Translations under genes and position numbers: made by a program | The notes under the pieces: generated by a model | Seen by the model: only the letters and a program-made list of their open reading frames with translations | Databases searched by the model: none | What the model was told of the DNA's origin: nothing | In this document: positions 1-7,586 of the stretch, piece after piece | Position numbering within the stretch: position 1 is the stretch's first letter | Layout of the letters: the number at the start of each line of letters is the position of its first letter | From: CAVQJU01 sp963729215 | Lineage (GTDB): Bacteria > Acidobacteriota > Vicinamibacteria > Vicinamibacterales > CAVVIG01 | DNA: 64,000 nucleotides | Reading direction: 5' to 3' | Assembly: GCA_963729215.1 (NCBI GenBank) | Contig: CAVSND010000023.1 | Location: forward strand, 62,001 to 126,000

Positions 1-129
1 GCAGTACCCGATGACGCCGCCGCGCCGTTTTTCCGGGCTGACGACCGTGCCCGACGCAGGGCCCACCGGCCGCCGCCTGACGCGTCGACCCCGGTACGAT
101 CGGAAGACCCCGCACGAATCTGAAATATG
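1..129. repeat. Partial copy of a long inverted-repeat element, cut by the window edge
   Basis: This stretch matches 13430-13558 in the same orientation. The first 79 positions differ at only two bases. The rest is more diverged, with compensating one-base indels, and both copies end in CGAATCTGAAA. At the second locus the matching piece is the right arm of an inverted repeat of about 0.5 kb, so the rest of this copy should lie to the left of the window. No gene is evident in it. Confidence 0.75.
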
Positions 130-133
130 TGCT

Positions 134-1402
134 CTAAAACGCTTCCTGGACGGCGAGGTAGAAACCGCGTGAGCCATCCTTGCCGAATCCAAGGTCGGCG
201 CACAGGTTGGTGCGCGATCGCCTGTTCAACAACAGGCGGAGACCCGCGCCCCCGCCGATCGCCACGGACTCGAAGAGGTTCTCGCCGCGATCGGTCGAGC
301 TGACCGTCGTCGCGTTGAGGAAAGCGACCATTCCCAGCAGGCCGTTCGCCATCAGCGTCGTCCGGTATTCGGCTTCGCCGTATAACAGGTGCTCGCCGCG
401 GAATCGGCCCTCCTGGTATCCGCGGCCCGAACGGCCGAATGTGTCCATGCCGGTCGCCGGCAGATCGTAATAGGGCGGCGTGCCGGCCACGACGAAATTC
501 CCCATGATCCACACCGCCAGACGATGGCGGCCCATCGTGTCGAGGGATCGATAGGCGCGCGCGTCCAGGTCGATCTCCTGCCAGCTCGTATCGCCGCCGA
601 GGAAGCCCTTGAAGAACGTCTGGTAGTTTCCGTTGACGAAGACGCCGCGCCTCGCGTCGATCTGGCTGTCGCGGCTGTCCTTGCGCGCCGTGAAACTGAT
701 TCCGCCCGACATCGACGAGTCAAGCGCCAGACCGTGCTCCTGGCTGTAGACGATGAACGGCGATGAGTCCCACGTCGCCTCCTCGCCCTCCGCCGGCCTG
801 ATGTTCTGTCGCGTGCTGACGAGCAGCCCGCCGCCCGCGAACAGACCATGGCCGAGTGAGCGATACGCAGTCTCGTAGACGCGAAAGAAATCGTAATGTG
901 CGTTGACCGCATCGTCTGCTGCCGACGACGTCCCGAGGCCGAACGTATCCTGCGATGTCCACTGAAAACGATTGTCGCCGACAATCAGCCACCGATCGTC
1001 GTGCGTGAACATCGTCAGCCTCGCGCTCGTCAGCGTCTGCCCGTGCTGCGACACCGTGGCGCTGAAGACGCTCGTGGAGATATGCGTCGTTTTCGGGTCG
1101 CCGAGGAACTGCGCGACGTTGCCGGCGCCGCCAATCGTCACGCCGGTATCGGGCTTTGCGCCGATCACCGGCGCGATGACGAACATCTTGCGCGGCGGTG
1201 CGTTGGGATCCGCCGGCGGAGGCGGCGGTTTGTTGCGGATCGCCCGCAGCAGGGTGGGCACGTCCATTTCAGCCAACGGCGTCTCGGTGGTTTGCCCCGC
1301 TTTCGCCGGGCTGCCGGCGAGCACAACGACGGCCATGGCTGCGATGACGAGTGACCGACATCCGCGATATCCGCGACATTCACGATGGTCATTTCGGGGC
1401 AT
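134..1402 (-). CDS. Outer-membrane beta-barrel protein, Omp85/BamA surface-antigen type
   Basis: A 422-residue protein with an N-terminal hydrophobic stretch (about residues 17-33) ending in a signal-peptidase-like SPAKAG. The remainder is rich in alternating aromatic and polar strands and ends in Phe (QEAF), as outer-membrane barrels do. The segment GYQEGRFRGEHLLYGEAEYR in the C-terminal third resembles the RGF-loop region of Omp85 barrels. No POTRA repeats are evident, so it is probably a barrel-only 'surface antigen' protein rather than BamA itself. The true start may lie a few codons inside, since the n-region is long. It is a single gene, convergent with the repeat at the window start. 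Confidence 0.6.
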   Translation of the reverse strand: MPRNDHRECRGYRGCRSLVIAAMAVVVLAGSPAKAGQTTETPLAEMDVPTLLRAIRNKPPPPPADPNAPPRKMFVIAPVIGAKPDTGVTIGGAGNVAQFLGDPKTTHISTSVFSATVSQHGQTLTSARLTMFTHDDRWLIVGDNRFQWTSQDTFGLGTSSAADDAVNAHYDFFRVYETAYRSLGHGLFAGGGLLVSTRQNIRPAEGEEATWDSSPFIVYSQEHGLALDSSMSGGISFTARKDSRDSQIDARRGVFVNGNYQTFFKGFLGGDTSWQEIDLDARAYRSLDTMGRHRLAVWIMGNFVVAGTPPYYDLPATGMDTFGRSGRGYQEGRFRGEHLLYGEAEYRTTLMANGLLGMVAFLNATTVSSTDRGENLFESVAIGGGAGLRLLLNRRSRTNLCADLGFGKDGSRGFYLAVQEAF

Positions 1403-1485
1403 AGCTCATCCTTGACGAGGCTCTTCAGTGTACGGGCAAACGTGGAGGGAAAGCCCCAGGCCGGGCCGCCGTCAGACGCGCCTTA

Positions 1486-2031
1486 TTAAGGAGACAGCTC
1501 CTTGTACATGATCGTGGTCGCTTCCAGGTCAGGCGTCGTGGATCCGCGAGCGAAGCGGGGAATGACGCCGACGACGACGTAGCCGAGCGATCGGTACAGG
1601 GACTCGGCGTAGCCTCCGGTCCACGTGTCGAGTGTGAGGAGCGTGCGGCCCTCGGTGCGGGCGACAGTCTCGAGCGCGATCATCAACTGACGGGCAATCC
1701 CCTGCCGCCGCGCATCCGGATGAACCAGCAGCTTGACGACCTCGGCGCGGTGCCGCTGGTTGGGAGGCATCGCGAGGTCGATTTGAACCGTGCCGACGAT
1801 GCGATCGCCGTCTCGCGCGACGAGCACACGCCGCGTGCCGGCACGCACACCGGGCAGCACTCTTTCCGCCCAGAACGCGGACGCGTCGTCGATTGAAAAC
1901 GGGACGACGAAGGTGACGCCGAGGCCCATGTGCACGATGGCGCGAAGCACGTCGGCCAGCATGTGGATGTCCTGCTGAAGCGAAGCGGTGCCGGGCTGGC
2001 CCGGCAGCCATTCATCGATTTGGATATTCAT
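1486..2031 (-). CDS. GNAT-family N-acetyltransferase
   Basis: A 181-residue protein with the GNAT core. The acetyl-CoA-binding motif A is visible as VHPDARRQGIARQLM (V-x-P-x-x-R-x-x-G-I-A), preceded by a strand VGTVQIDL. It ends with a Y-type motif B region (AESLYRSLGYVVVGVIPRFA). The transferred group is probably acetyl from acetyl-CoA; the acceptor cannot be read from sequence. Length fits the family. It stands alone, with AAATCACC repeats just upstream of its start. Confidence 0.85.
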   Translation of the reverse strand: MNIQIDEWLPGQPGTASLQQDIHMLADVLRAIVHMGLGVTFVVPFSIDDASAFWAERVLPGVRAGTRRVLVARDGDRIVGTVQIDLAMPPNQRHRAEVVKLLVHPDARRQGIARQLMIALETVARTEGRTLLTLDTWTGGYAESLYRSLGYVVVGVIPRFARGSTTPDLEATTIMYKELSP

Positions 2032-2032
2032 G

Positions 2033-2088
2033 AAATCACCAAATCACCATGTAACAAATCACCACATCAAGTCACTACATGCGGGTGC
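2033..2088. repeat. AAATCACC short-repeat array
   Basis: Irregular units of AAATCACC, AATCACCA and AGTCACTA follow each other immediately upstream of the GNAT start. The array is AT-rich compared with its surroundings. It is one of several short-repeat families occupying gene junctions in this window. Confidence 0.6.
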
Positions 2089-2215
2089 CATACCGTAGCC
2101 GGCGAAGCCCGCACTCTTCGGTGACGGGAATTCCGTCGCGGTCGAGTTTGAGCCTGTAGCGGTTCTTTACACGAAACCCTTTCAACGCCTTGATGCTGGC
2201 GGCTCGGAGCGGCAC
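2075..2215 (-). CDS. Possible 46-residue basic small protein
   Basis: From a GTG at 2215 a short frame reads about 46 residues, very basic, with the protein-like core KNRYRLKLDRDGIPVTEE and the stop at 2075. Third-position GC and the even residue mix look coding, but I recognise no family and see no strong Shine-Dalgarno. It would be divergent from the winged-helix gene at 2265. It could equally be a fortuitous frame. Confidence 0.25.
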   Translation of the reverse strand: MPLRAASIKALKGFRVKNRYRLKLDRDGIPVTEECGLRRLRYGTRM

Positions 2216-2264
2216 GTGACTTGCTCTATTCCAGGCCGTGGATGCACGACGGGAGGATACGACA

Positions 2265-2552
2265 ATGAGAGCGACACGCGGCCGAATCGAAAATCTCGTG
2301 ATGCGGATCCAGGATGATTTCCTTCGCACGCCGTGGCTGGCGCTGACATCGGCCACCGCGCGTGAACGTTTTGGCGTGGACGAAATCTCGTGTGAAGCGG
2401 TGCTCAACGCACTTGCGGACGCGCACGTCGTCAGCCGATCGCGTCACGGCATCTACGTCAGGGACTTTCCGGACACCGAGCGCCGTGATGTCGCGAAGCC
2501 GCTTCGCGCCAGGCAGCAGGCGGGCCCTCATCATACGGGGCGGGCCGCGTAG
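2265..2552 (+). CDS. Small winged-helix-like protein
   Basis: A 95-residue protein. The core runs IQDDFLRTPWLALT, then RERFGVDEISCEAVLNALADAHVV, then RHGIYVR. This is the helix-turn-helix plus beta-wing layout seen in many small acidobacterial and proteobacterial wHTH proteins that discriminate a cysteine-containing recognition helix (ISCEAVLNAL). I chose ATG 2265 because GGGAGGA at 2251-2257 sits at proper spacing; an upstream GTG at 2238 lacks a site. The C-terminal 25 residues are low-complexity and basic. The target is unknown. Confidence 0.6.
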   Translation: MRATRGRIENLVMRIQDDFLRTPWLALTSATARERFGVDEISCEAVLNALADAHVVSRSRHGIYVRDFPDTERRDVAKPLRARQQAGPHHTGRAA

Positions 2553-2558
2553 CCGGTA

Positions 2559-2951
2559 TCAGAGGACCGCGATCGCCTCGATCTCGATCATCCAGTCCGG
2601 ATGGGCTAGCTGGGAGATCTCGACGAGCGTGGACGCGGGTCCTTTCCGGCCGAGAAATTCCTCGCGGATTGGTGCGAGGTCGGCCCGGTAGCGCATGTCG
2701 GTGACGTACGTCGTGATCTTTACAATGTTGGCCATCGCCCCACCCTGGCTCTCGACGAGCGCCTTGATGGCCTCGAACGCTCCACGCGCCTGGGCCTTGA
2801 AATCGCCGCGGAAAGCCACGCCGCCCTCCGCGGTGTAGGCAACCTGTCCTGACAAAAAGAGAACGGACTGAGCCTGCGTGACCTTCACGCCCTGGCTGTA
2901 CGTCTGCGGGTCGAAGACGCCTGGCGCGCAGAACTTGTCGATGGTAACCAT
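2559..2951 (-). CDS. RidA/YjgF/UK114-family protein
   Basis: A 130-residue protein, the normal length for RidA. It carries the family pattern LFLSGQVAYTAEGGVAFRGDF, then QARGAFEAIKALVESQGGAMANIVKIT and a C-terminal PASTLVEISQLAHPDWMIEIEAIAVL. Canonical RidA deaminates reactive enamine/imine intermediates using an Arg in R-x-C/A-x-x-V near the end; here that position reads PASTLV, so it belongs to one of the non-canonical Rid subgroups and imine deaminase activity is not assured. Start ATG 2951 has GAGGAG upstream. Repeats fill the gap to the next gene. Confidence 0.85.
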   Translation of the reverse strand: MVTIDKFCAPGVFDPQTYSQGVKVTQAQSVLFLSGQVAYTAEGGVAFRGDFKAQARGAFEAIKALVESQGGAMANIVKITTYVTDMRYRADLAPIREEFLGRKGPASTLVEISQLAHPDWMIEIEAIAVL

Positions 2952-2960
2952 GGGTGACTC

Positions 2961-3034
2961 CTCGAAAACGTAGAACGTAAAACGGAAAACGGAGAACGCA
3001 AAACCAGCCTCGGGCAACGAGCCACGGGCCACGA
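2961..3034. repeat. Composite short-repeat array (AACGTARAACG plus CACGAGC units)
   Basis: The first half consists of units such as AAAACGTAGAACGT and AAAACGGAAAACG. The second half consists of ACGAGCCACGGGCCACGAGC. The same two families lie side by side, in the same order, at 40108-40200. The array lies between the RidA start and the ArsR promoter. Confidence 0.75.
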
Positions 3035-3137
3035 GCACGGACTACGAGGCGCGTCGACGCCGCACGGGCCAGAGATCCGGAGATCGCACGAGAAGACTGT
3101 CTCCTCGGCGTTCTGCGATCTTGCGTTATGAATCGGC

Positions 3138-3166
3138 TTGACACATATTTTAGTTTAATCTAAAGT
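3138..3166 (+). promoter_or_regulatory. Sigma-70 promoter overlapping an ArsR-type operator
   Basis: TTGACA at 3138-3143 is followed after exactly 17 bases by TAAAGT at 3161-3166. The spacer and -10 contain the inverted repeat TTTAG-tttaat-CTAAA (3149-3164), of the size and AT-rich composition bound by dimeric ArsR-family repressors. Transcription should begin at about 3172-3174, that is at the GTG of the regulator gene, so the message is predicted to be leaderless. Autorepression by the next gene is inferred. Confidence 0.7.
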
Positions 3167-3171
3167 ATCGC

Positions 3172-3537
3172 GTGCTCGAGAGTTCCGCGCTGGCCGCCAT
3201 TGCTTCCCCCCGCCGCCGGGAGATCCTCCGGCTGGTCTGGGACCACGAGCGCCAGGCCGGGGCGATTTCCCAGGCGATGCCCGACGTCACGTTTGGCGCC
3301 GTGTCACTCCAGCTTCGCGCCCTGCTGCGGGCGGGCCTGGTCGAATCGCGCGCAGACGGGCGGGAACGGTTCTATCGTGCGCGCCGCGAAGCGCTCGGGC
3401 CCGTCGCCGGAATCCTCGAGCAGATGTGGGGCGATGCCTTGTGGCGGCTCAAGCTGCAGGCGGAGCTGGAAGAAACACGCAGGGGGCCGCGGCCGGCCGG
3501 CGGCAAAAGGAAAAACGCGAAAGGAAGAAAGCGATGA
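3172..3537 (+). CDS. ArsR-family winged-helix transcriptional repressor
   Basis: A 121-residue regulator: LAAIASPRRREILRLVWDHERQAGAIS, then the recognition region FGAVSLQLRALLRAGLVESRADGRERFYRARREAL. This is the classic ArsR fold without metal-site cysteines, as in regulators paired with SRPBCC (AHSA1) proteins. The GTG start coincides with the predicted transcription start. The last codons overlap the next gene as ATGA (start 3534, stop 3535-3537), implying translational coupling. The tail is lysine/arginine-rich. It probably represses its own operon through the palindrome at 3149-3164; the ligand is unknown. Confidence 0.9.
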   Translation: MLESSALAAIASPRRREILRLVWDHERQAGAISQAMPDVTFGAVSLQLRALLRAGLVESRADGRERFYRARREALGPVAGILEQMWGDALWRLKLQAELEETRRGPRPAGGKRKNAKGRKR

Positions 3538-4336
3538 CCACAACAGCGGCGCTGCCGCACCAACTGAATCGCGAGGTCGTGATACGGGCCAGCCGCGAAA
3601 CCGTCTTCAGCTTCTTTACCGACCCGGTCCGCTGGGCCGCGTGGTGGGGCGCCGGCTCGACGATTGATGCCCGGCCTGGTGGGAAAGTCCTGATTCGCTA
3701 TCCCAACGCGCTTGAAGCGGTCGGTGAGGTGATCGATCTGAACCCGCCCAGCCAGATCACCTTCACGTACGGATACGCGAGCGGCGCGCCGATTCCGGCT
3801 GGCGGATCCCGGGTCTCCATCCGGCTGGAAGCCATCGAGACCGGCACGCGATTGAGGCTCACCCACGACTTCCACGACGCGAGTGTTCGCGACGAGCACG
3901 TGCAGGGGTGGCGGTACAGCTCTCGTTGTTTGCCAACCTGGTTTCAGACGAGGTGTGCGCCGCGGCCGGCTCCGCGGTCGATGCGTGGTTTGGCGCGTGG
4001 TCCGATCCCGATTCGGCGGCGCGCGAGACGACGCTGGCGCGCATTGCGATGCCGGGCGTCCTGTTCCGCGACCGGTTCAGCGCGCTCGAAGGCCGGCAGG
4101 ACGTCACCGCGCACCTGGATGCCAGCCACCGCTTCATGCCCGGCATTCAGCTTCGCCGAAACGGCGACATTCGACACTGCCAGGGCGTCGTGCTCGCCGA
4201 CTGGACCGCGCAGGGCCAGGACGGGCAGGAACGCGCTCGCGGCACCAACGTCTTCGTGTTCAACGCGGCCGGCCAGATCGAGTCCGTGACGGGTTTCTGG
4301 AACGACATCCCGTGGCTCGTAGCTCGTAGCTCGTAG
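3534..4336 (+). CDS. SRPBCC (AHSA1-like) plus SnoaL-like fusion protein, frameshifted
   Basis: The first part (about residues 1-128) is an SRPBCC/START-type domain: REVVIRASRETVFSFFTDPVRWAAWWG, then GGKVLIRYPN and THDFHD. At about 3916 the frame breaks. If one C is restored in GCGGTAC-AGC, the text reads GWRYQLSLFANLVSDE and continues as a SnoaL/NTF2-like domain (AWSDPDSAARETTLARI, then GVLFRDRFSALEGRQDVTAHLDASHRF). The joint is typical of known SRPBCC-SnoaL fusions, so one gene is likely. SRPBCC domains bind hydrophobic ligands; the function is unknown. It is coupled to the ArsR gene. The end runs into a repeat array, which contributes the last residues. Confidence 0.75.
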
Positions 4337-4384
4337 CTCGTGGCTCGTGGCTCGTAGACCGTGGAACCGTGGACCCGCGGCCAC
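4312..4384. repeat. Composite short-repeat array (CTCGTAG/CTCGTGG plus GTGGACC units)
   Basis: Units GGCTCGTAGCTCGTAG and GGCTCGTGG are followed by CCGTGGAACCGTGGACCC. This is the reverse-oriented CACGAGC family joined to the GTGGACC family. The array sits between two convergent genes and is read through by both the SRPBCC gene and the frame of the glutamyl-Q synthetase. Confidence 0.75.
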
Positions 4385-4388
4385 GGCT

Positions 4389-5236
4389 CTACGATCGCGG
4401 ACTGTGAAAATCCGCGCACGCACGTCAGCTGGCGTGGCCCCCGACGCGCGCAGCGCCCGCAGGCTCAGCGCATCATGCCGCTTGGCGAGCCTCTCGCCGC
4501 TTTCATCGGTCACGAGCGGGCAATGAAAGAACGCCGGCGGCTCGACTCCCAGCGCCTCATACAAGAGGAGCTGTCGCGCCGTGGATATCAGGAGATCGCG
4601 TCCGCGCACCACCTCCGTAATCTCCATCGCCACATCGTCCGCCACGACGGCAAGCTGATACGCGGGCACCTCGTCCCGGCGCCACACGACGAAGTCCCCG
4701 AAATCCTGTCCGGCGATGTAGGACTGCGCGCCGGCGCCCCGATCGTCGAACTCAATCGCGCGGCCATCCGGAACCCGAAAACGCCATGTCGTGCCGGCAG
4801 GATCCATGACGGCTGATGTCCGGCCCCGGCATCGGCCGCTGTAGATGCCTTCGTCGCCGCCTTCGTGCGGCGCCTGCGCGGCTTCCGCGAGATCCTTGCG
4901 CGAGCAGCTGCACGGGTAGAGCAAACCGCGCGCGCGCAGATTACGCCAGGCGCGGAGGTAGTAATCGCGGCGCTCGCTCTGCCGGTACGGACCGTACTGG
5001 CCGCCGACATCGGGTCCTTCGTCCCATCTAATCCCCAGCCACTGCAGGTCTTCCACCATGGCGGCTGCGTACTCGGGCCGGGAGCGTTGAGGGTCGAGAT
5101 CCTCATCGCGCAGCACGAGCCGGCCTCCGGCCTCGACGGCTCGCTGAAAGGCGACCCAGAAGGTGCTCGCATGACCGGCGTGGAGCAATCCCGTTGGAGA
5201 TGGCGCGATCCGCCCGCGGTATCCGGATGGGTTCAC
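4389..5236 (-). CDS. gluQ: Glutamyl-Q tRNA(Asp) synthetase
   Basis: This GluRS paralog activates glutamate and transfers it to the queuosine of tRNA(Asp). Visible are the HIGH equivalent APSPTGLLHAGHAST near the N-terminus, the Zn-site pattern CSCS...YSGRC (about residues 105-135), and the degenerate KMSKS loop GERLAKRHDALSL near residue 260. There is no anticodon-binding domain, as expected for GluQ. The open frame does not stop after the usual 290 or so residues but runs on to 3944 through the repeat array and antisense to the SRPBCC-SnoaL gene. A TAG in another frame at 4389-4391 is the more natural end, implying one indel near 4400. Confidence 0.85.
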
Positions 5237-5278
5237 GCGAGCAGTCTAGTGCGACGGGCAGGTTTGCGGGTGATGGAC

Positions 5279-5312
5279 CGAGCCACGAGCCACGAGTCAC
5301 GAGCCACGAGTC
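5279..5312. repeat. CACGAGC short-repeat array
   Basis: Units of GAGCCACGAGCCACGAGTCAC lie between the start of gluQ and the end of the DUF523 gene. It belongs to the same family as 40152-40196 and 50097-50168. Confidence 0.75.
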
Positions 5313-5317
5313 CCAGT

Positions 5318-6274
5318 TCAGACGTGATTCCGCAGCATCAGCTCGGATGGATGCGGCTGCATGTACGTCTGATCGGCCAGGTACGTCACGCCGCACCGCC
5401 GGATGTGGTGGGCGAAAAGCGTCAGCGGGTCGGCGAGCGGCACCTGCCCTCTGGCATAGTCCTCGATGAGGGCCAGCAGCTCGGCCCGGCTCTCGCTATT
5501 GATCATCTTCTTCAGATAGCCGTGCATGTGCTGGAGCACATTCGTGTGGCGCCGCGGTGTGGCGACGACGGCCAGCGCCGCCATGAAGGCCGACGAATAG
5601 GACTCCTGGAAGTCACGCCTGGCGATCGTCTTGCCAGTGCCCACGAGCCGGCCGAGACGACGATACGCCTGCGGCTGATGCGCCATGAGCGTGAGCTTGT
5701 GGATCGTCTGGAACCGGACGACCTCGCCCATGGTCCACCTGGAACCGAAAAGCGCGCGGAGGCGTTGATACGCGAACACGCGCTCGACGAAGTTCTCGCG
5801 CAGCCGTGGATCGTCGAGGCGTCCTTCTTCTTCGACGGGCAGCAGGGGAAAGCGCGACACGATCGCGTCGGCAAACAGTCCCCGTCCCGGCTTCACGGGC
5901 TTGCCGGTGCTGCTGAACGCCTTGACACCTTCGAGACCGCAGGTTGGAGAGTTCTTCTTCAACACGAAGCCGCAGAGATCGTCTCCGGCAAGCACTTCGA
6001 TCCGGCGCCGCGTGTAGCGGTTCATCATGCCGGTCAGGTCTTCACCGGTCCCGGTGACCCGCAGATGCAGCTCGCCCCCGGCCTGCCGCACCAGTCGCAT
6101 CGGCTCGCGGGGCGCGCCCATCCCGGACTCGACCTCCGGGCACACGGGCACCCACTCGACGAACCGCCCCAGCGTTTCCACCAGGAACGCGTCCCGCTTG
6201 TGGCCGCCATCGAAGCGCACTCGTTCCCCGAGCAGGCAGGCCGAAATCCCGAGACGGATGCGTGGATCACCCAT
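5318..6274 (-). CDS. DUF523-DUF1722 (YbgA-type) fusion protein
   Basis: A 318-residue protein. Residues 1-150 match DUF523: RLGISACLLGERVRFDGGHKR, VPVCPEVESGMGAPREPMRL, and KKNSPTCGLEGVKAF with conserved cysteines. Residues 160-310 match DUF1722/YbgA: FAYQRLRALF, LTLMAHQPQAYRRLGRLV, and HGYLKKMINSESRAEL. The two-domain order is the usual one in bacteria. DUF523 proteins include tRNA 2-thiouridine desulfidases, so a role in thiolated-tRNA or sulfur handling is possible but not established for this fusion. It is divergent from the propeller gene at 6399. Confidence 0.85.
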   Translation of the reverse strand: MGDPRIRLGISACLLGERVRFDGGHKRDAFLVETLGRFVEWVPVCPEVESGMGAPREPMRLVRQAGGELHLRVTGTGEDLTGMMNRYTRRRIEVLAGDDLCGFVLKKNSPTCGLEGVKAFSSTGKPVKPGRGLFADAIVSRFPLLPVEEEGRLDDPRLRENFVERVFAYQRLRALFGSRWTMGEVVRFQTIHKLTLMAHQPQAYRRLGRLVGTGKTIARRDFQESYSSAFMAALAVVATPRRHTNVLQHMHGYLKKMINSESRAELLALIEDYARGQVPLADPLTLFAHHIRRCGVTYLADQTYMQPHPSELMLRNHV

Positions 6275-6398
6275 CGGCAGTGTTGACCATCAATCGTGCG
6301 GCGAGTGGGGCGTTCGATGCAACTCGAGCCGTGGCGCGATGAAATAGATGCATCGCTTCCCGCTTTTTGATCTAGATTTGCCGTCACGGGAGGGTGAA

Positions 6399-7514
6399 AT
6401 GACAGGACGTTTCTTCCTTGGTGTGACCGCTGCCGCGCTCCTCGGTTCGGCACTCGTGCTTCCGCGGGCCGCAGCGCAGGCCGGAGCTCAGCAGGGTGGT
6501 GGCATTCAAGGTAATTCCGGCGCAGAGCCCTGCTCGCGTTCGCCTCTGTGCGCCTGGAGCCGCGAGCGCAACATCATCTCCCACGAACTTCAGAAACCCT
6601 CCCTTGGTTTCACCTACGCGTACCCGTTCGCGCTGCCCGAAGGCGGCGGAGGTGTCTCGGCGGTCGCCATCAATTCGAAAGGCCACCTCTTCGCGTTCCA
6701 GCGCAACGCCGCGGGGAAACCGCAGCTGTTCGAGTTCGACCAGAACCACGCGCTGGTGCGCACGATCGGGGACGAAGTGATCGGACACCAGAACAAGGCG
6801 CACGGCATGGCCGTCGATTCGGAAGACAACATCTGGATCTGCGACGAGAACGGCGACACGGTGATGAAGCTGAGTCCCGAGGGGAAGCTCCTGATGACCA
6901 TCGGCGTTCGAGGGCAGCGCGGCGACTGGGACGAGGCGAAAGGCCAGCGCCTGTTATGGCAGCCGCTGCACGTCGCGTTTGCGCCGAACGGCGACATCTA
7001 CATCGGCGAAGGCCACGCCAACGAGAGCCCCAACGACACCGAGAAGTCGCCGACCAACAGCATCGGCGCCGCGCGTGTCCTGCACCTCGACAAGAACGGC
7101 AAGTTCATCAATCAGTGGTTCGGGAATCACGCGGGGCCGGGCCACTTCAGCATGGTGCACGGGATCGCCATCAATCCGGACAACGGGAACGTGCTGATCG
7201 GCGACCGCGAAGAATACCGCCTCGTCGTCTACGACGCGGGCGGCAAGTTCATCAGGACGATTCAGCTGCGGAATCTCACCTGCGCCCTCTTTGTCGATCC
7301 GCACAAGCAGCTGTGGCTGGCGACCGGCCAGGATGGCCAGATCTTCAAGATCGACTGGGACGGCCGCATCCTCGGCGCCATCGGCAACGGACCCGGAACC
7401 GGCGAGGGCCAGTTCACCGAGTCCAGCTACATGGCGATGGACGCGCAGGGGAATCTGTACACGGGCGACACGGGCTATCCGCCGCATCACGAAGCTGGTC
7501 GCCCGCGAAAGTAG
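6399..7514 (+). CDS. Secreted NHL-repeat (six-bladed propeller) protein
   Basis: About 371 residues. The signal peptide is MTGRFFLGVTAAALLGSALV...AAAQ. It is followed by at least five NHL-type blades with the recurring pattern G-hydrophobic-A-hydrophobic-D/N-x-x-G/D-N-I/L-W/Y (MAVDSEDNIWICDENGD, VAFAPNGDIYIGEGHAN, IAINPDNGNVLIGDREEYR, MAMDAQGNLYTGDTG). Such propellers resemble the lyase domain of peptidyl-amidating enzymes and SMP-30-like lactonases; the substrate is unknown. ATG 6399 has GGGAGGG at 6388. The TAG stop lies inside the GTAG that begins the repeat at 7511, so the C-terminus may have been set by repeat insertion. Confidence 0.7.
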   Translation: MTGRFFLGVTAAALLGSALVLPRAAAQAGAQQGGGIQGNSGAEPCSRSPLCAWSRERNIISHELQKPSLGFTYAYPFALPEGGGGVSAVAINSKGHLFAFQRNAAGKPQLFEFDQNHALVRTIGDEVIGHQNKAHGMAVDSEDNIWICDENGDTVMKLSPEGKLLMTIGVRGQRGDWDEAKGQRLLWQPLHVAFAPNGDIYIGEGHANESPNDTEKSPTNSIGAARVLHLDKNGKFINQWFGNHAGPGHFSMVHGIAINPDNGNVLIGDREEYRLVVYDAGGKFIRTIQLRNLTCALFVDPHKQLWLATGQDGQIFKIDWDGRILGAIGNGPGTGEGQFTESSYMAMDAQGNLYTGDTGYPPHHEAGRPRK

Positions 7515-7574
7515 TGCAGGCCTTCAGGCCTGCCTTATCAGGCCCGCCACGGCAAACCTGAAGGTTTGCACTAC
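7511..7574. repeat. BIME-like pair of GTAG-led hairpins
   Basis: The left hairpin is GTAGTGCAGGCC-TTCA-GGCCTGC. The right hairpin is GCAAACCTGAAGGTTTGC followed by CACTAC, the complement of GTAGTG. The two stems face each other, so the whole unit is also an outer palindrome. GTAG at the base of a short palindrome, in inverted pairs, is the hallmark of REP/BIME elements mobilised by REP-associated (Y1) transposases. It lies between convergent genes and may also act as a terminator. Confidence 0.75.
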
Positions 7575-7586
7575 TCACGAAGATCG

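Noticed and set aside
4865..6286. 473-codon plus-strand frame
   Set aside because: Shadow of gluQ and the DUF523 gene; no protein-like features.
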